From Kushneria indalinina DSM 14324 (GTDB lineage Bacteria; Pseudomonadota; Gammaproteobacteria; Pseudomonadales; Halomonadaceae), in the NCBI RefSeq assembly GCF_003385845.1, contig NZ_QRDJ01000009.1, positions 1 to 64,000 on the forward strand: a DNA stretch of 64,000 nucleotides. The letters run 5' to 3'. Made by a program: the position numbers and the translations under genes. The notes below the pieces were generated by a model. That model was not told where the DNA came from, did no database searches, and saw nothing but the letters and a program-made list of their open reading frames with translations. The first letter of the stretch is position 1. The number at the start of each line of letters is the position of its first letter. Shown here piece by piece: positions 9,037-18,050 of this stretch.

Positions 9037-10044
9037 ATGTCACAGGCACTTTCCACTGCGTTTTCCTCCCCGAGCAACCGTCACCGGGTGCAGTTTCACG
9101 ACCAGCTTACCGAAGATGGCGGCGAGCAGAGCCTGCTGGAGGCGCTCACGATCGGGCTGACGGATTCGCCGCGCTGGATCTCGCCCAAGCACTTTTACGA
9201 TCACCGCGGTTCCGAGCTGTTCGACCGCATCTGTCAGCAGCCGGAGTACTACCCCACCCGCACCGAGGAGAGCATCCTCGAGCAGTCGGTGGACGCCATC
9301 GCCGATCGCGTGGGCGGGGATATCGATCTGATCGAACTGGGCAGCGGCGCCTCCCACAAGATCCGGCTGCTGCTTGATGCCCTGCGCCCGCACCACTATG
9401 TGGGTGTGGATATCTCACGCGATTTCCTGCTGGAAAGCACCCGACGGCTGGCCGATGACTACCCCTGGCTGGCGGTCCACGCCCTGTGCGCCGATTTCAC
9501 CGCGCCGTTCACCCTGCCCGAGCTTGAAGGCGACGCCCGCCCGGTGGTGTTTTTCCCCGGCTCCTCGATCGGCAACTTCACACCCCGGGAGGCCGGCGAG
9601 CTGCTTACGCGCGTGCATGACCAGCTGCCACCCGGCGGCGGCCTTCTGATCGGGGTGGATCGCATCAAGGGCCGTGACCGGCTGGAGGCTGCCTACAACG
9701 ACGCCGCGGGCGTGACGCGCGAGTTCAATCTCAATTTGATCCATCGCCTGCGCGATGAGCTGGGCGCCGGCGTGTCGCCAGAGGACTTCGAGCATCTGGC
9801 CTTTTACAACGAGGCCGCCTCGCGCATCGAGATGCATCTCATCAGCCAGCGCGATCAGAGTTTCAGCCTGGACGACCAGATCATCACTTTGGCGGCCGGA
9901 GAGCACATTCACACCGAAAACTCGTGGAAGTACAGTCGCGAAGGTTTTGAAAAACTGGCAGGCCATGCCGGATTTACCCGGCGCGATCACTGGTGTGACG
10001 ACGCGCAGCTCTTTGACGTGCACTACTTCGAACGTCCGGCCTGA
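9037..10044 (+). CDS. egtD: L-histidine N-alpha-methyltransferase EgtD
   Basis: The 335-residue SAM-dependent enzyme trimethylates histidine to hercynine, the first step of ergothioneine synthesis. The SAM-binding glycine loop is IELGSGASHK (Glu100 onward), and FFPGSSIGNFTP and FNLNLIHRLRDELGA are typical of EgtD. An AAGGA motif precedes ATG 9037. Longer in-frame readings from 8722 lie inside egtB in another frame and are rejected. It forms an operon with egtB upstream and probably with the GH3 gene 11 nt downstream. Confidence 0.96.
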   Translation: MSQALSTAFSSPSNRHRVQFHDQLTEDGGEQSLLEALTIGLTDSPRWISPKHFYDHRGSELFDRICQQPEYYPTRTEESILEQSVDAIADRVGGDIDLIELGSGASHKIRLLLDALRPHHYVGVDISRDFLLESTRRLADDYPWLAVHALCADFTAPFTLPELEGDARPVVFFPGSSIGNFTPREAGELLTRVHDQLPPGGGLLIGVDRIKGRDRLEAAYNDAAGVTREFNLNLIHRLRDELGAGVSPEDFEHLAFYNEAASRIEMHLISQRDQSFSLDDQIITLAAGEHIHTENSWKYSREGFEKLAGHAGFTRRDHWCDDAQLFDVHYFERPA

Positions 10045-10055
10045 AGGGGGAAGAA

Positions 10056-12272
10056 ATGTCGTTGATGTTGTCAGACCGGAAAGCGGGTCTGCCCTTCGGG
10101 GTAGATCGTGAGCGTGATCAGGCGCTGTGTGAGCAGGTCGAGGCGCTGCTTTCGCAGATGACGCCGGAAGAGAAGATCGGCCAGATGAACCAGGTGGCCG
10201 GCAGCCGCGACACCACCGGGGCGCCGGCCAATACCGATATCGAGGCGGATGTGCGCGCCGGCCGGGTCGGCTCGGTATTTAACGCCTTCGGGGTCGAGTT
10301 CACTCGCGAGCTGCAACAACAGGCGATCGAGCACTCGCGCCTTGGCATCCCGCTGCTGTTTGGCTATGACATCATCCACGGCTTTCGCACCATCTTCCCG
10401 ATCCCGCTGGGCCAGGCCGCCAGCTGGCATCTTGAGGGCATCGAACACGCCACCCGTATCATGGCCGAGGAAGGCGCGGCCGCCGGCGTACACTGGACGT
10501 TTGCGCCGATGGTGGATATCTCCCGTGACCCGCGCTGGGGCCGGGTGATGGAGGGCGCCGGGGAAGACGTCCTTCTGACCTCGCGGATCGCCCGCGCCCA
10601 AGTGCGCGGCATTCAGGGCAGCGACCCGGGCGCCACCGACACCCTGGCCGCCTGCGTCAAGCACTACGCCGCCTATGGCGCCGCCGAGGCCGGGCGCGAG
10701 TACAACACCGTCGACCTGTCCGAGTGGCGCCTGCGCGAGCACTACCTGCCGCCCTTTCTGGCCGCGCTTGAGGAGGGTTGCGCCAGCATCATGACGGCGT
10801 TCAACACCCTCAACGCCATCCCGGCGACCTGCCACCCGCTGCTGCTCGATCAGATCCTGCGCCGTGAGTGGGACTTTGAGGGCATGGTGGTCACCGACTA
10901 CACCGCCGTGATGGAGCTTGAATGCCACGGCGTGGCCGAAGACGCAAGTGAGGCATCACGCAAGTCGGTCAACGCCGGCGTCGATATGGACATGCAGTCC
11001 GGCTACTTCGTGGAGACGCTGAGTGAACTGGTCCAGGGCGGTCAGGTCGATGAAGCGCGCATCGACGAGGCGGTGCGGCGGATTCTGTGGCTCAAGGCCG
11101 CCCTCGGGCTGTTCGACGACCCGTATCGCTATGCCGACAACGAGCGCGAAACCCGGTGCCTTATGAATGATGCCCACCGCCGCGCCGCCCGCGAACAGGC
11201 GCGTGAGTCGATGGTGCTGCTGAAAAACGACGGCCACGTGCTGCCGCTATCCGATCAGCACCGCAAGGTGGCGCTTATCGGACCGCTGGGCAACACGCCG
11301 CGCCTGCTGGGCTCCTGGCGCGGCAACGGCGATCACGACGACACCATCACGCTGCGCGAAGGCATCGCCAACCGGCTGGGGGAAGACGCGGTCATCCTCT
11401 GCGCCCAGGGCGCCTCCAACCAGATCGGTGAGAACGATACCGACGGCATCGAGGACGCGCTGGAGCTGGTTCGACAGGCCGATGCCGTGGTGCTGGCGCT
11501 GGGTGAGGATGAAGATTATGCCGATGAAGCCGCCAGCCGCGCCGATATCGGCCTGCCGGGCGCCCAGCTCGAACTGGCCCGCCGCGTGCTGGCAGAAGCC
11601 GGCGACACGCCCGTCGCCACGGTGCTCTTCAACGGCCGCCCCATGGACCTGACCGAGCTGGATACCATGGCGCCGGCCATTCTGGAGGCCTGGTGGCCGG
11701 GCACCGAGGCGGGCAATGCGGTCACCGACGTTCTTTTTGGCGACGTGAATCCCTCCGGCAGGCTACCGATGACCTTTCCGATCAGCGTCGGCCAGGTGCC
11801 GATCTACTACAACGCCTTCAACACCGGCCGGCCCAAGGGCGTCGATCCCAAATACGCCTCGCAGTATCTGGATATTCCCAACGCCCCGCTCTACCCCTTC
11901 GGCTTCGGACTCTCCTACACCAGCTTTGAGTACGGCCCGATCGAAACAGAGGCCACGGAGATCGCCCTGGAGGACACGCTTGAGGTGAGTCTCACCGTCA
12001 CCAACACCGGCGAGCGCGAAGGCATCGAAGTGGTACAGCTCTACCTGCAGGACGTGAGTGCCAGCGTCGTGCGCCCGATTCGCGAGCTCAAGGACTTCCA
12101 GCGTCTTACACTGGCGCCGGGTGCCTGCGAGCTCGTCACCTTCCGAATCACGCCCGACATGCGCCACTTTCTAAACGCCGAACTGGAAAGTGTGCAGGAA
12201 CCGGGGCTGTTCCGGGTGCAGATCGGCCGCTGTTCGCAAAGCGGTGAGGAGATCGAGTTTAGCGTGGCGTGA
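10056..12272 (+). CDS. Beta-glucosidase, glycoside hydrolase family 3 (BglX-like)
   Basis: The 738-residue protein has the full GH3 layout: a TIM-barrel domain (about 30-340), an alpha/beta sandwich (about 390-600) and a C-terminal fibronectin-III-like domain (about 650-735). The nucleophile is Asp281 in GMVVTDYTAV, and KHYAAYGAAEAGREYN is the conserved substrate-binding strand. Escherichia coli BglX is periplasmic, but no signal peptide is visible here, so a cytoplasmic location is inferred. It starts 11 nt after egtD with its own AGGGGGAAG site and ends at a strong terminator, so it may be the last gene of the ergothioneine operon. Confidence 0.93.
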   Translation: MSLMLSDRKAGLPFGVDRERDQALCEQVEALLSQMTPEEKIGQMNQVAGSRDTTGAPANTDIEADVRAGRVGSVFNAFGVEFTRELQQQAIEHSRLGIPLLFGYDIIHGFRTIFPIPLGQAASWHLEGIEHATRIMAEEGAAAGVHWTFAPMVDISRDPRWGRVMEGAGEDVLLTSRIARAQVRGIQGSDPGATDTLAACVKHYAAYGAAEAGREYNTVDLSEWRLREHYLPPFLAALEEGCASIMTAFNTLNAIPATCHPLLLDQILRREWDFEGMVVTDYTAVMELECHGVAEDASEASRKSVNAGVDMDMQSGYFVETLSELVQGGQVDEARIDEAVRRILWLKAALGLFDDPYRYADNERETRCLMNDAHRRAAREQARESMVLLKNDGHVLPLSDQHRKVALIGPLGNTPRLLGSWRGNGDHDDTITLREGIANRLGEDAVILCAQGASNQIGENDTDGIEDALELVRQADAVVLALGEDEDYADEAASRADIGLPGAQLELARRVLAEAGDTPVATVLFNGRPMDLTELDTMAPAILEAWWPGTEAGNAVTDVLFGDVNPSGRLPMTFPISVGQVPIYYNAFNTGRPKGVDPKYASQYLDIPNAPLYPFGFGLSYTSFEYGPIETEATEIALEDTLEVSLTVTNTGEREGIEVVQLYLQDVSASVVRPIRELKDFQRLTLAPGACELVTFRITPDMRHFLNAELESVQEPGLFRVQIGRCSQSGEEIEFSVA

Positions 12273-12288
12273 CGGCTTCTCGACATCG

Positions 12289-12324
12289 AAAAGGCCGCCC
12301 GGCAATAGTGCCGGGCGGCCTTTT
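12289..12324 (+). terminator. Strong terminator after the GH3 gene
   Basis: AAAAGGCCGCCCGGCA, loop ATAG and the perfect complement form a 16-bp stem ending in TTTT, 17 nt after the GH3 stop. The symmetrical A and T tracts make it able to act in both directions. Confidence 0.93.
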
Positions 12325-12661
12325 GGGTTTGACGATGTCATGAGGACTCGGCAGGCTCAAATGTCAGTTCTCATCCAGCCCGTTCGATATTGCTGCTGCC
12401 CCGAGCAGATATTGCAGGATATCAACAACCGGTATGCCGCCTCTCCTTGTGTAGATGAATGCCTGTGGGTAAACCGACAGCAAACACGCGCGTGGCCACG
12501 CCTGGCGTCATCCCCTTATCTTCTCGAACTCTTGCAATGACATCCCCCCGTCCATTGGACTGAACAGGGTCGCCAACAAGACGCAATCAGCGTACCCTCC
12601 CGCGGCGATACTCTCTGGCAACACACCTTCTGGCCGGGCAAGGTCACCGGATTCACCTGCG
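12325..12661. other. Non-coding stretch upstream of pheC
   Basis: These 337 bases follow the terminator and precede pheC. I see no convincing small gene, RNA or operator. It presumably contains the pheC promoter, but no clear -35/-10 pair stands out. Confidence 0.5.
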
Positions 12662-13549
12662 ATGGAACATCTCATGGTTCGACTGCTGCGCACACATGTC
12701 CGCACCCTGCCGGGTCGCCGCCTTACTTCTGCTCTGGTGGCGGCCCTGCTCTGGATCACGTCCCTGGCCATGATGCTGACCGTGTGTCTGTCTCCGCATG
12801 CCGAAGCCGCCGGCGTATCCGAATCGTCGGCACTCGATCAGATTATCGAGCGTGGTACGCTCCGGGTGGGTACCACCGGGGACTACAAACCCTTCAGCTA
12901 TCACACCAGCGATGATCGCTTCATCGGCCTTGACCCTGACATGGCCGCAGACCTTGCCGAGGCTCTGGGCGTCGAGCTTGAGCTGGTGCCGACCAGCTGG
13001 CCCACCCTGATGCAGGACTTTCACGACCAGCGCTTCGATATCGCCATGAGCGGTATCTCGGTCAATCTTGATCGCCAGAAAACCGCCTGGTTTTCCAGGC
13101 CCTACCAGCGCGATGGCAAAACGCCCATCACTTTGTGTGAGCGTCAGGCGGACTATCAGACCCTTGAGCAGATCGATCAGCCCGGCGTTCGCGTCATCGT
13201 CAACCCCGGCGGTACCAACGAGCGCTTTGCGCGCGGCAATCTGCAAAAGGCCACGATTGTCGATTATGACGATAACGTCACCATTTTCGATCAGATCGTT
13301 CAGGGCAAGGCGGATCTAATGATGACCGATGCCATCGAGACGCGCCTGCAGGCCAATCTGCATCCCGAACTGTGCGCCGTCCACCCCGATCAGCCGTTCA
13401 ATTTTTCCGAAAAGGCCGTTCTGCTCCCGAAAGACATGGACCTCAAGTTCTTCGTCGATCAATGGCTGCGCCAGCTCAAGGAAAGCGGTTCGTTTGATGA
13501 GCAGCTTCAGCACTGGCTCGATCATGACTGGCCGCAACAGGCAGGCTGA
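12662..13549 (+). CDS. pheC: Periplasmic cyclohexadienyl (arogenate/prephenate) dehydratase PheC
   Basis: The 295-residue protein has a solute-binding-protein fold but closely matches the Pseudomonas aeruginosa PheC sequence as I recall it: TTGDYKPFSY, PTSWPTLMQDF, FDIAMSGISVNL, NPGGTNERFA, KADLMMTDAIE and LHPELCAVHPDQPF. PheC dehydrates arogenate or prephenate to phenylalanine or phenylpyruvate outside the cytoplasm. A long N-terminal region with one hydrophobic stretch (about residues 24-46) ends in SPHAEA, a plausible signal-peptidase site. The start could be ATG 12662 or 12674. It could be mistaken for an amino-acid ABC binding protein, but no ABC genes are coupled to it. Confidence 0.85.
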   Translation: MEHLMVRLLRTHVRTLPGRRLTSALVAALLWITSLAMMLTVCLSPHAEAAGVSESSALDQIIERGTLRVGTTGDYKPFSYHTSDDRFIGLDPDMAADLAEALGVELELVPTSWPTLMQDFHDQRFDIAMSGISVNLDRQKTAWFSRPYQRDGKTPITLCERQADYQTLEQIDQPGVRVIVNPGGTNERFARGNLQKATIVDYDDNVTIFDQIVQGKADLMMTDAIETRLQANLHPELCAVHPDQPFNFSEKAVLLPKDMDLKFFVDQWLRQLKESGSFDEQLQHWLDHDWPQQAG

Positions 13550-13596
13550 CAGGCGCACGCACGAATCAACCCACTCGGGGTGTCGCAGCAAGGCAT

Positions 13597-13626
13597 TAAA
13601 AAAGCGCTCCCCGTCACGGGAGCGCT
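13597..13626 (-). terminator. Terminator of the FAH-family gene
   Basis: On the minus strand AGCGCTCCC, a 6-nt loop and GGGAGCGCT are followed by TTTTTT, about 20 nt after the stop codon at 13647. Confidence 0.9.
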
Positions 13627-13646
13627 GCCATTGACCCGTCAGGGCG

Positions 13647-14489
13647 TCAGGCCTGTATGGTGCGCTGGATCTGTTCACCCAGCCCGTCGATGCCCAGACG
13701 CATGGTCTGCCCGGGGCGCAGATACACCTTTGGATTCTGCCCCATGCCCACACCGGGCGGGGTCCCGGTCGAGATCACATCGCCGGCCTGCAGACTCATG
13801 AAGCGGCTGAGATACGCCACCAGATGGGCCACGCCGAACACCATGGTGCTGGTCGAGCCGTTCTGGTAGCGGTGGCCATCCACTTCCAGCCACATGCCAA
13901 GATTACCGGGGTCCGGAATCTCATCGGCCGTGACCAGCCAGGGGCCGAGCGGGCCGAAGGTATCGCAGCCCTTGCCCTTGTCCCAGGTGCCACCGCGGGA
14001 GAGCTGAAATTCCCGCTCGGAGACATCGTTGACGACACAGTAGCCGGCCACATGACGCATGGCATCGGCTTCATCGATGTAGCGCCCGGGTTTGCCGATC
14101 ACCACGCCCAGCTCGACCTCCCAGTCGGTGCTGAGGGAGTCGCGGGGAATTTCGATATCATCGTTGGGGCCGCAGATGGCACTGGTCCACTTGTTGAACA
14201 CCACAGGCTCGGCGGGCAGCTCAGACCCGGTTTCGGCAGCATGATCGGCGTAGTTCAAACCGATGCAGATGAACTTGCCCACCCGCCCTACGCAGGGGCC
14301 GATGCGAGCGTCATCGTCCACCTTCGGCAGGCTTGCCACATCCAGTCGTGACAGTAGGGCGAGCTGCTCCGGCAGGAGGATATCGCCGGCAATGTCATCC
14401 ACATGGCCGGACAGGTCACGCAGACTGCCATCATTGGCCACTATCCCTGGCTTCTCGGCACCCTTCGGTCCGAAACGCAATAGTTTCAT
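13647..14489 (-). CDS. Fumarylacetoacetate hydrolase (FAH) family protein
   Basis: This 280-residue protein has the FAH C-terminal fold from about residue 70. Metal ligands are expected in STDWEVELGVVIG and KGCDTFGPLGPW, and DVISTGTPPGVGMGQNP is the conserved C-terminal motif. Relatives hydrolyse C-C bonds in 3-oxo or 2,4-dioxo acids, for example 2,4-didehydro-3-deoxy-L-rhamnonate hydrolase; many are also labelled ureidoglycolate lyase. The substrate cannot be fixed because no sugar-acid genes adjoin it. ATG 14489 has GGGAGAA upstream. The frame extends to 14549 without family similarity. Confidence 0.88.
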   Translation of the reverse strand: MKLLRFGPKGAEKPGIVANDGSLRDLSGHVDDIAGDILLPEQLALLSRLDVASLPKVDDDARIGPCVGRVGKFICIGLNYADHAAETGSELPAEPVVFNKWTSAICGPNDDIEIPRDSLSTDWEVELGVVIGKPGRYIDEADAMRHVAGYCVVNDVSEREFQLSRGGTWDKGKGCDTFGPLGPWLVTADEIPDPGNLGMWLEVDGHRYQNGSTSTMVFGVAHLVAYLSRFMSLQAGDVISTGTPPGVGMGQNPKVYLRPGQTMRLGIDGLGEQIQRTIQA

Positions 14490-14940
14490 GCAGTTCTCCC
14501 TGGTGAAGTAATACAGCATGTGGCGGCGATCAGCTGGACCAGCCGTCATTGATCATCTGAGTCGTCCCATGGCCGTGCACCTGGAGGATGTCATCACCCT
14601 CTTTTTTGATAGCTGAAAAAGGTATGCCGTATCGCGCTTTTTCATGGCATCAACGCCCACGAATTGAAAAAAGGCCCTGACGCCCCATCTCTCTGGTTCG
14701 CAACGCTTTATTGCTCTAAAAGGCTGCACAGTTTGATAACCTGGGTTAAGGAATAGCAGGGATCATTGACGGTAGCCTCACGCTTTAAAGCGTGATATCA
14801 ATGCCTGAGCGTCTCCCTGCGCCATTGAAGGGGCCTTCGGCACCCTTTCCATGCGCTTTTGAATCGTTTGACCCCGGCATCTCCCCTCACTTCTTTATCA
14901 GACATTCGAACCGCTTGCGGTGCACAGAAGGCAGAGGCAC
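14490..14940. other. Intergenic region between divergent genes
   Basis: These 451 bases separate the FAH-family gene from an orphan gene. Besides the 18-bp palindrome listed separately, I see short A/T runs (TTTTTTGATAGCTGAAAAA) and a small hairpin (GGGGCCTTCGGCACCC) near 14828, but no convincing small gene. It should contain both promoters. Confidence 0.5.
14778..14795. promoter_or_regulatory. Perfect 18-bp palindrome, candidate operator
   Basis: TCACGCTTTAAAGCGTGA is a perfect inverted repeat without spacer, placed about 145 bp upstream of the orphan gene at 14941. It lacks a following T run, so it is more like a dimeric regulator site than a terminator. The cognate regulator is unknown. 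Confidence 0.4.
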
Positions 14941-15468
14941 ATGAAAGACCTGAATCGTGTATTCAAACACTATCAGCAGCAGGTCGGTGGCAGGAATCCC
15001 CTGCACCCTCATCCCGCTCAGGAGCAGGGTTATGAGGCCGATCCTGACGAGCCGGCAGGCTTTGACGAAATCGCCCAGCGGGTTCTGATTCCTGCGATGG
15101 AGTGGGCACGCGATATCGCCAGTGGCAATCATTACGCCAGCGAGATTCACGTACACTGCCAGGACGAATCGAACACGCGCGACATCGAAGCGGTCGAGTT
15201 TCACCTGCTGCCGGTTCAGCACGTCACCATGAAAAAAGGCTTCACCAACTTCAATCATCTGCGCATCAGCCATGACCCCGATCATGACGGCCTGCGCATC
15301 GATCGAAGCTACATGAGACATCACCGTCATGAAGAACAGGGGGAATCCTGGATCTCCTGCGGTGATCTCACTCAGGACAAGGTGCAGGACATCATCGCGG
15401 ACTTCATCGAGATGGTACTGGCCAACCAGCTCGACAACGAGGCCGATCCCAGTCTGGCTTCATTCTGA
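14941..15468 (+). CDS. Orphan hypothetical protein (175 aa)
   Basis: The protein is soluble, with no signal peptide or membrane segment. It begins with a charged helical stretch (MKDLNRVFKHYQQQ), then a His/Pro-rich linker (GGRNPLHPHPAQEQ). A mixed alpha/beta body contains AMEWARDIASGNHYASEIHVHC and a His/Asp-rich stretch around HLRISHDPDHDGLRIDRSYMRHHRH (about residues 105-130) that could bind metal, and the protein ends in a helical DKVQDIIADFIEMVLANQL. I recognise no family. The start at 14941 is chosen because GCAGAGG precedes it. GTG 14920 is the alternative. It stands alone. Confidence 0.7.
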   Translation: MKDLNRVFKHYQQQVGGRNPLHPHPAQEQGYEADPDEPAGFDEIAQRVLIPAMEWARDIASGNHYASEIHVHCQDESNTRDIEAVEFHLLPVQHVTMKKGFTNFNHLRISHDPDHDGLRIDRSYMRHHRHEEQGESWISCGDLTQDKVQDIIADFIEMVLANQLDNEADPSLASF

Positions 15469-15603
15469 CCCTTCCTCTTCTGTCACCGCCAGTTTCCGAG
15501 GCGTTTTTACCCCTCCCCGAGAAAACACCCGGAAACATGGTGCTCCCGGCCATGGCGCCGTTTTGTGCCGATAGTTGAAAACCTCTTTGCATATAAAAAC
15601 TTT

Positions 15604-15621
15604 TTCTTATTCCTTTAAGAA
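15604..15621 (+). promoter_or_regulatory. AT-rich inverted repeat upstream of an amino-acid ABC operon
   Basis: TTCTT and AAGAA arms flank ATTCCTTT about 66 bp upstream of the binding-protein ATG, in an otherwise GC-rich region. Position and composition suggest a regulator or promoter site. A CysB-type site is conceivable if the transporter carries cystine, but this is a guess. Confidence 0.3.
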
Positions 15622-15686
15622 AGGTTGCGGTACGCTGGGCGTATTCGGCGCCCGTAGGCGCAGCCTTGTTAATCAGGAGTCAACAC

Positions 15687-16499
15687 ATGACGGCTTTCAG
15701 GACACTGGCCCGCACGCTGGCCATCACCTCACTGGGACTGACCACCCTGCTGGGTACCGCAATGGCGGCTCAGGCCGACACCCTGCGGGTCGGCATGTCC
15801 GGTGGCTACTATCCCTTCACCTTTGTCGAGCGTGACAAGCTGCAGGGCTTTGAGGTCGATGTCATGAACGCCATCGGCGAACAGACCGGTGACGACATCC
15901 AGTTTGTGACCGCCAGCTTCTCGGGTCTGGCCGGCATGCTGGACTCCGGTCGTATCGACACCATCGCCAACCAGATCACCATCACGCCGGAACGTCAGGC
16001 CAAGTACGCCTTCTCCGCGCCCTATGTCTACGACGGCGCGCAGGTGGTAGTCAGAAAGGGCAACGACGACATTCACGGCGTCGAGGATCTCAAGGGCAAG
16101 ACGGTCATCATGAACCTGGGCTCGAACTATGAAACGCTGCTCAAGGAGCTTCCCTACGCCGATGAGATCAACCTGAAGACCTATGAGTCCAACATCGAGC
16201 AGGATGTGGCGCTGGGCCGGGCCGATGCGTTTGTGATGGACCGCACCAGCGCCAGTCAGGTCATCAAGGACAAGCCGCTGCCGCTGCAGCTCGCCGGCCA
16301 GCCCTTCTCGAGAATCGAAAACGCCCTGCCGTTTCGTGACAACGAGGAAGGTCGTGCCCAGCGCGATCGCGTCAACCAGGCGCTCGAGACCCTGCGTGAC
16401 AACGGCGAACTCAAGGCGATTTCCGAGAAATGGTTCGGTGGTGATATCACCGAAGCACCGCAGACCGAAGGCGCTGAAAAGAACAGCGACGACGCCTGA
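15687..16499 (+). CDS. Polar amino-acid ABC transporter, periplasmic binding protein
   Basis: The 270-residue protein has a signal peptide ending near MAAQA/DTLRVG (about residue 31) and the two-lobed family 3 binding-protein fold: VGMSGGYYPFTFVE, GFEVDVMNAIGEQTG, GRIDTIANQITITPERQAKYAFSAPY and GRADAFVMDR. The sequence style resembles cystine-binding TcyA/FliY-type proteins, so cystine or a related polar amino acid is likely. A good AGGAGT site precedes ATG 15687. The permease and ATPase genes follow, separated by a terminator-like hairpin that should let this protein be made in excess. Confidence 0.9.
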   Translation: MTAFRTLARTLAITSLGLTTLLGTAMAAQADTLRVGMSGGYYPFTFVERDKLQGFEVDVMNAIGEQTGDDIQFVTASFSGLAGMLDSGRIDTIANQITITPERQAKYAFSAPYVYDGAQVVVRKGNDDIHGVEDLKGKTVIMNLGSNYETLLKELPYADEINLKTYESNIEQDVALGRADAFVMDRTSASQVIKDKPLPLQLAGQPFSRIENALPFRDNEEGRAQRDRVNQALETLRDNGELKAISEKWFGGDITEAPQTEGAEKNSDDA

Positions 16500-16523
16500 T
16501 CAGCGCTATGCTCTGCCCATATG

Positions 16524-16552
16524 GCCCCGGCATGTCCGGGGCGTTTTGTTTT
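16524..16552 (+). terminator. Intra-operon terminator/attenuator
   Basis: GCCCCGG, loop CATGT and CCGGGGC are followed by GTTTTGTTTT. It lies between the binding-protein stop (16499) and the permease start (16612), a common place for a partial terminator that raises binding-protein mRNA relative to membrane components. Confidence 0.8.
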
Positions 16553-16611
16553 CCACCCTTCAGGTGTCTCGTGGACTTTGACGCGGGCCGCTCGTTTTAA
16601 AGCGCATCGCC

Positions 16612-17286
16612 ATGCAAGCACTCAACCTTGATTACATGGCCGGGCTGGTGCCCGTCCTTCTGGGCTATCTCCCGCTGACGCTGGGCATGGCCGCCGCCGG
16701 CATGGTCTGCGCCCTGATACTGGCCTGCGGTCTGGCCGTCATTCGCGTCTCGCGTCTGCCGGTGCTGGATCAGGCCGCGAAGCTTTTCATCTCGTTTTTC
16801 CGTGGCACCCCGCTTCTGGTGCAGCTTTTTTTGTTCTATTACGGGCTGCCGCAGTTTCTCGCCTTTCTGGTCTCCATTAACGGCGTGACCGCCACCATCA
16901 TGGGGCTGACGCTGCACTTTTCGGCCTACATGGCCGAATCGATTCGCGCCGCGATCACGGGCATTGATCGCAGCCAGACCGAGGCGGCCCAGTCGATCGG
17001 CATGACCAATGCCCAGACCATGCGTCGCATCATCCTGCCTCAGGCCACACGGGTGGCCACGCCCACGCTGATGAACTACTTCATCGACATGATCAAGTCG
17101 ACCTCGCTGGCCTTTACGCTGGGCGTGACCGAGCTGATGGGCGCGACTCAGAAGGAAGCCGCCAGCAGCTTTCTCTACTTCGAAGCCTTTCTGGTGGTCG
17201 CGGTGATCTACTGGATCGTGGTCGAGGCGCTGTCCTGGTGTCAGAAGCGGCTGGAAAAACGTCTCAACCGGGCCTACCAGCGATGA
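16612..17286 (+). CDS. Polar amino-acid ABC transporter permease
   Basis: This 224-residue HisM/TcyB-type permease has about five membrane helices. The HisMQ-type motif [21 protein letters not shown] and the ATPase-contact EAA loop [22 protein letters not shown] are both present. Its stop overlaps the ATPase start (ATGA), so the two are translationally coupled. A GCGCATCGCC leader gives a weak ribosome binding site. Confidence 0.92.
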   Translation: MQALNLDYMAGLVPVLLGYLPLTLGMAAAGMVCALILACGLAVIRVSRLPVLDQAAKLFISFFRGTPLLVQLFLFYYGLPQFLAFLVSINGVTATIMGLTLHFSAYMAESIRAAITGIDRSQTEAAQSIGMTNAQTMRRIILPQATRVATPTLMNYFIDMIKSTSLAFTLGVTELMGATQKEAASSFLYFEAFLVVAVIYWIVVEALSWCQKRLEKRLNRAYQR

Positions 17287-18038
17287 TTGCACTCAAGGGT
17301 ATTACCAAGCGCTTCGGCGAACACACCGTGCTCGACGGGATCGACCTGTCACTGGAGCGCGGCGAAATCATCGTGGTGATCGGCCCGTCGGGTACCGGCA
17401 AGTCCACACTGCTGCGCTGCATCAACTTCCTTGAACACCCCGACGCCGGAGAGCTCACGGTGGGCGATCTGCACGTGGACGCCGCCCGCCCCGGCAAGGA
17501 CGACATCCTGGGCCTGCGCCGGCGCACGGCGTTCGTGTTTCAGAACTATGCCCTCTTTGCCCACAAGACGGCGCTGGAGAACATCGCCGAGCGCATGATC
17601 GTGGTCGAAGGGCTGTCAAAAAACGAGGCGCACGCTCGCGCCCGCGAGATTCTCGAGCGCATCGGCCTTGCCGACAAGGCCGATGCCTACCCGGCGGCGC
17701 TGTCCGGCGGACAGCAGCAGCGTATCGGCATCGGCCGCGCCATGGCCGCAAAAGCCGAGGTTATTCTCTTTGACGAGCCGACCTCGGCGCTGGACCCGGA
17801 GTGGGTCGAAGAAGTGCTGGCGCTGATGAAGCAGCTCGCCGCCGAGCAGCAGACCATGATCGTGGTCACCCACGAGATGCAGTTTGCCCGCGAAGTCGCC
17901 GATCAGGTGGTGTTCATGGATGGCGGGCGCATCGTCGAACAGGCGCCGCCGTCCGAGCTTTTCACCAATCCGAAGGACGAGCGCACCCGCAGCTTCCTGC
18001 GCAAGGTGCTCTCCGGCAACGCACCGGCCGCCACCTGA
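17283..18038 (+). CDS. Polar amino-acid ABC transporter ATP-binding protein
   Basis: The 251-residue ATPase has Walker [10 protein letters not shown], the Q-loop [11 protein letters not shown], signature LSGGQQQR, Walker [12 protein letters not shown] and the switch VVTHEM. It is of the GlnQ/HisP/TcyC class and works with the preceding permease as a homodimeric importer. ATG 17283 overlaps the permease stop. A reading from 17238 would lie within the permease. The gene converges on the FGGY kinase with 12 nt between stops. Confidence 0.95.
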   Translation: MIALKGITKRFGEHTVLDGIDLSLERGEIIVVIGPSGTGKSTLLRCINFLEHPDAGELTVGDLHVDAARPGKDDILGLRRRTAFVFQNYALFAHKTALENIAERMIVVEGLSKNEAHARAREILERIGLADKADAYPAALSGGQQQRIGIGRAMAAKAEVILFDEPTSALDPEWVEEVLALMKQLAAEQQTMIVVTHEMQFAREVADQVVFMDGGRIVEQAPPSELFTNPKDERTRSFLRKVLSGNAPAAT

Positions 18039-18050
18039 CAGCGTGCCGTA

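Noticed and set aside
12662-13549. Calling this gene an amino-acid ABC transporter binding protein
   Set aside because: The motifs match PheC throughout and there is no permease or ATPase partner, so the enzyme call is better.
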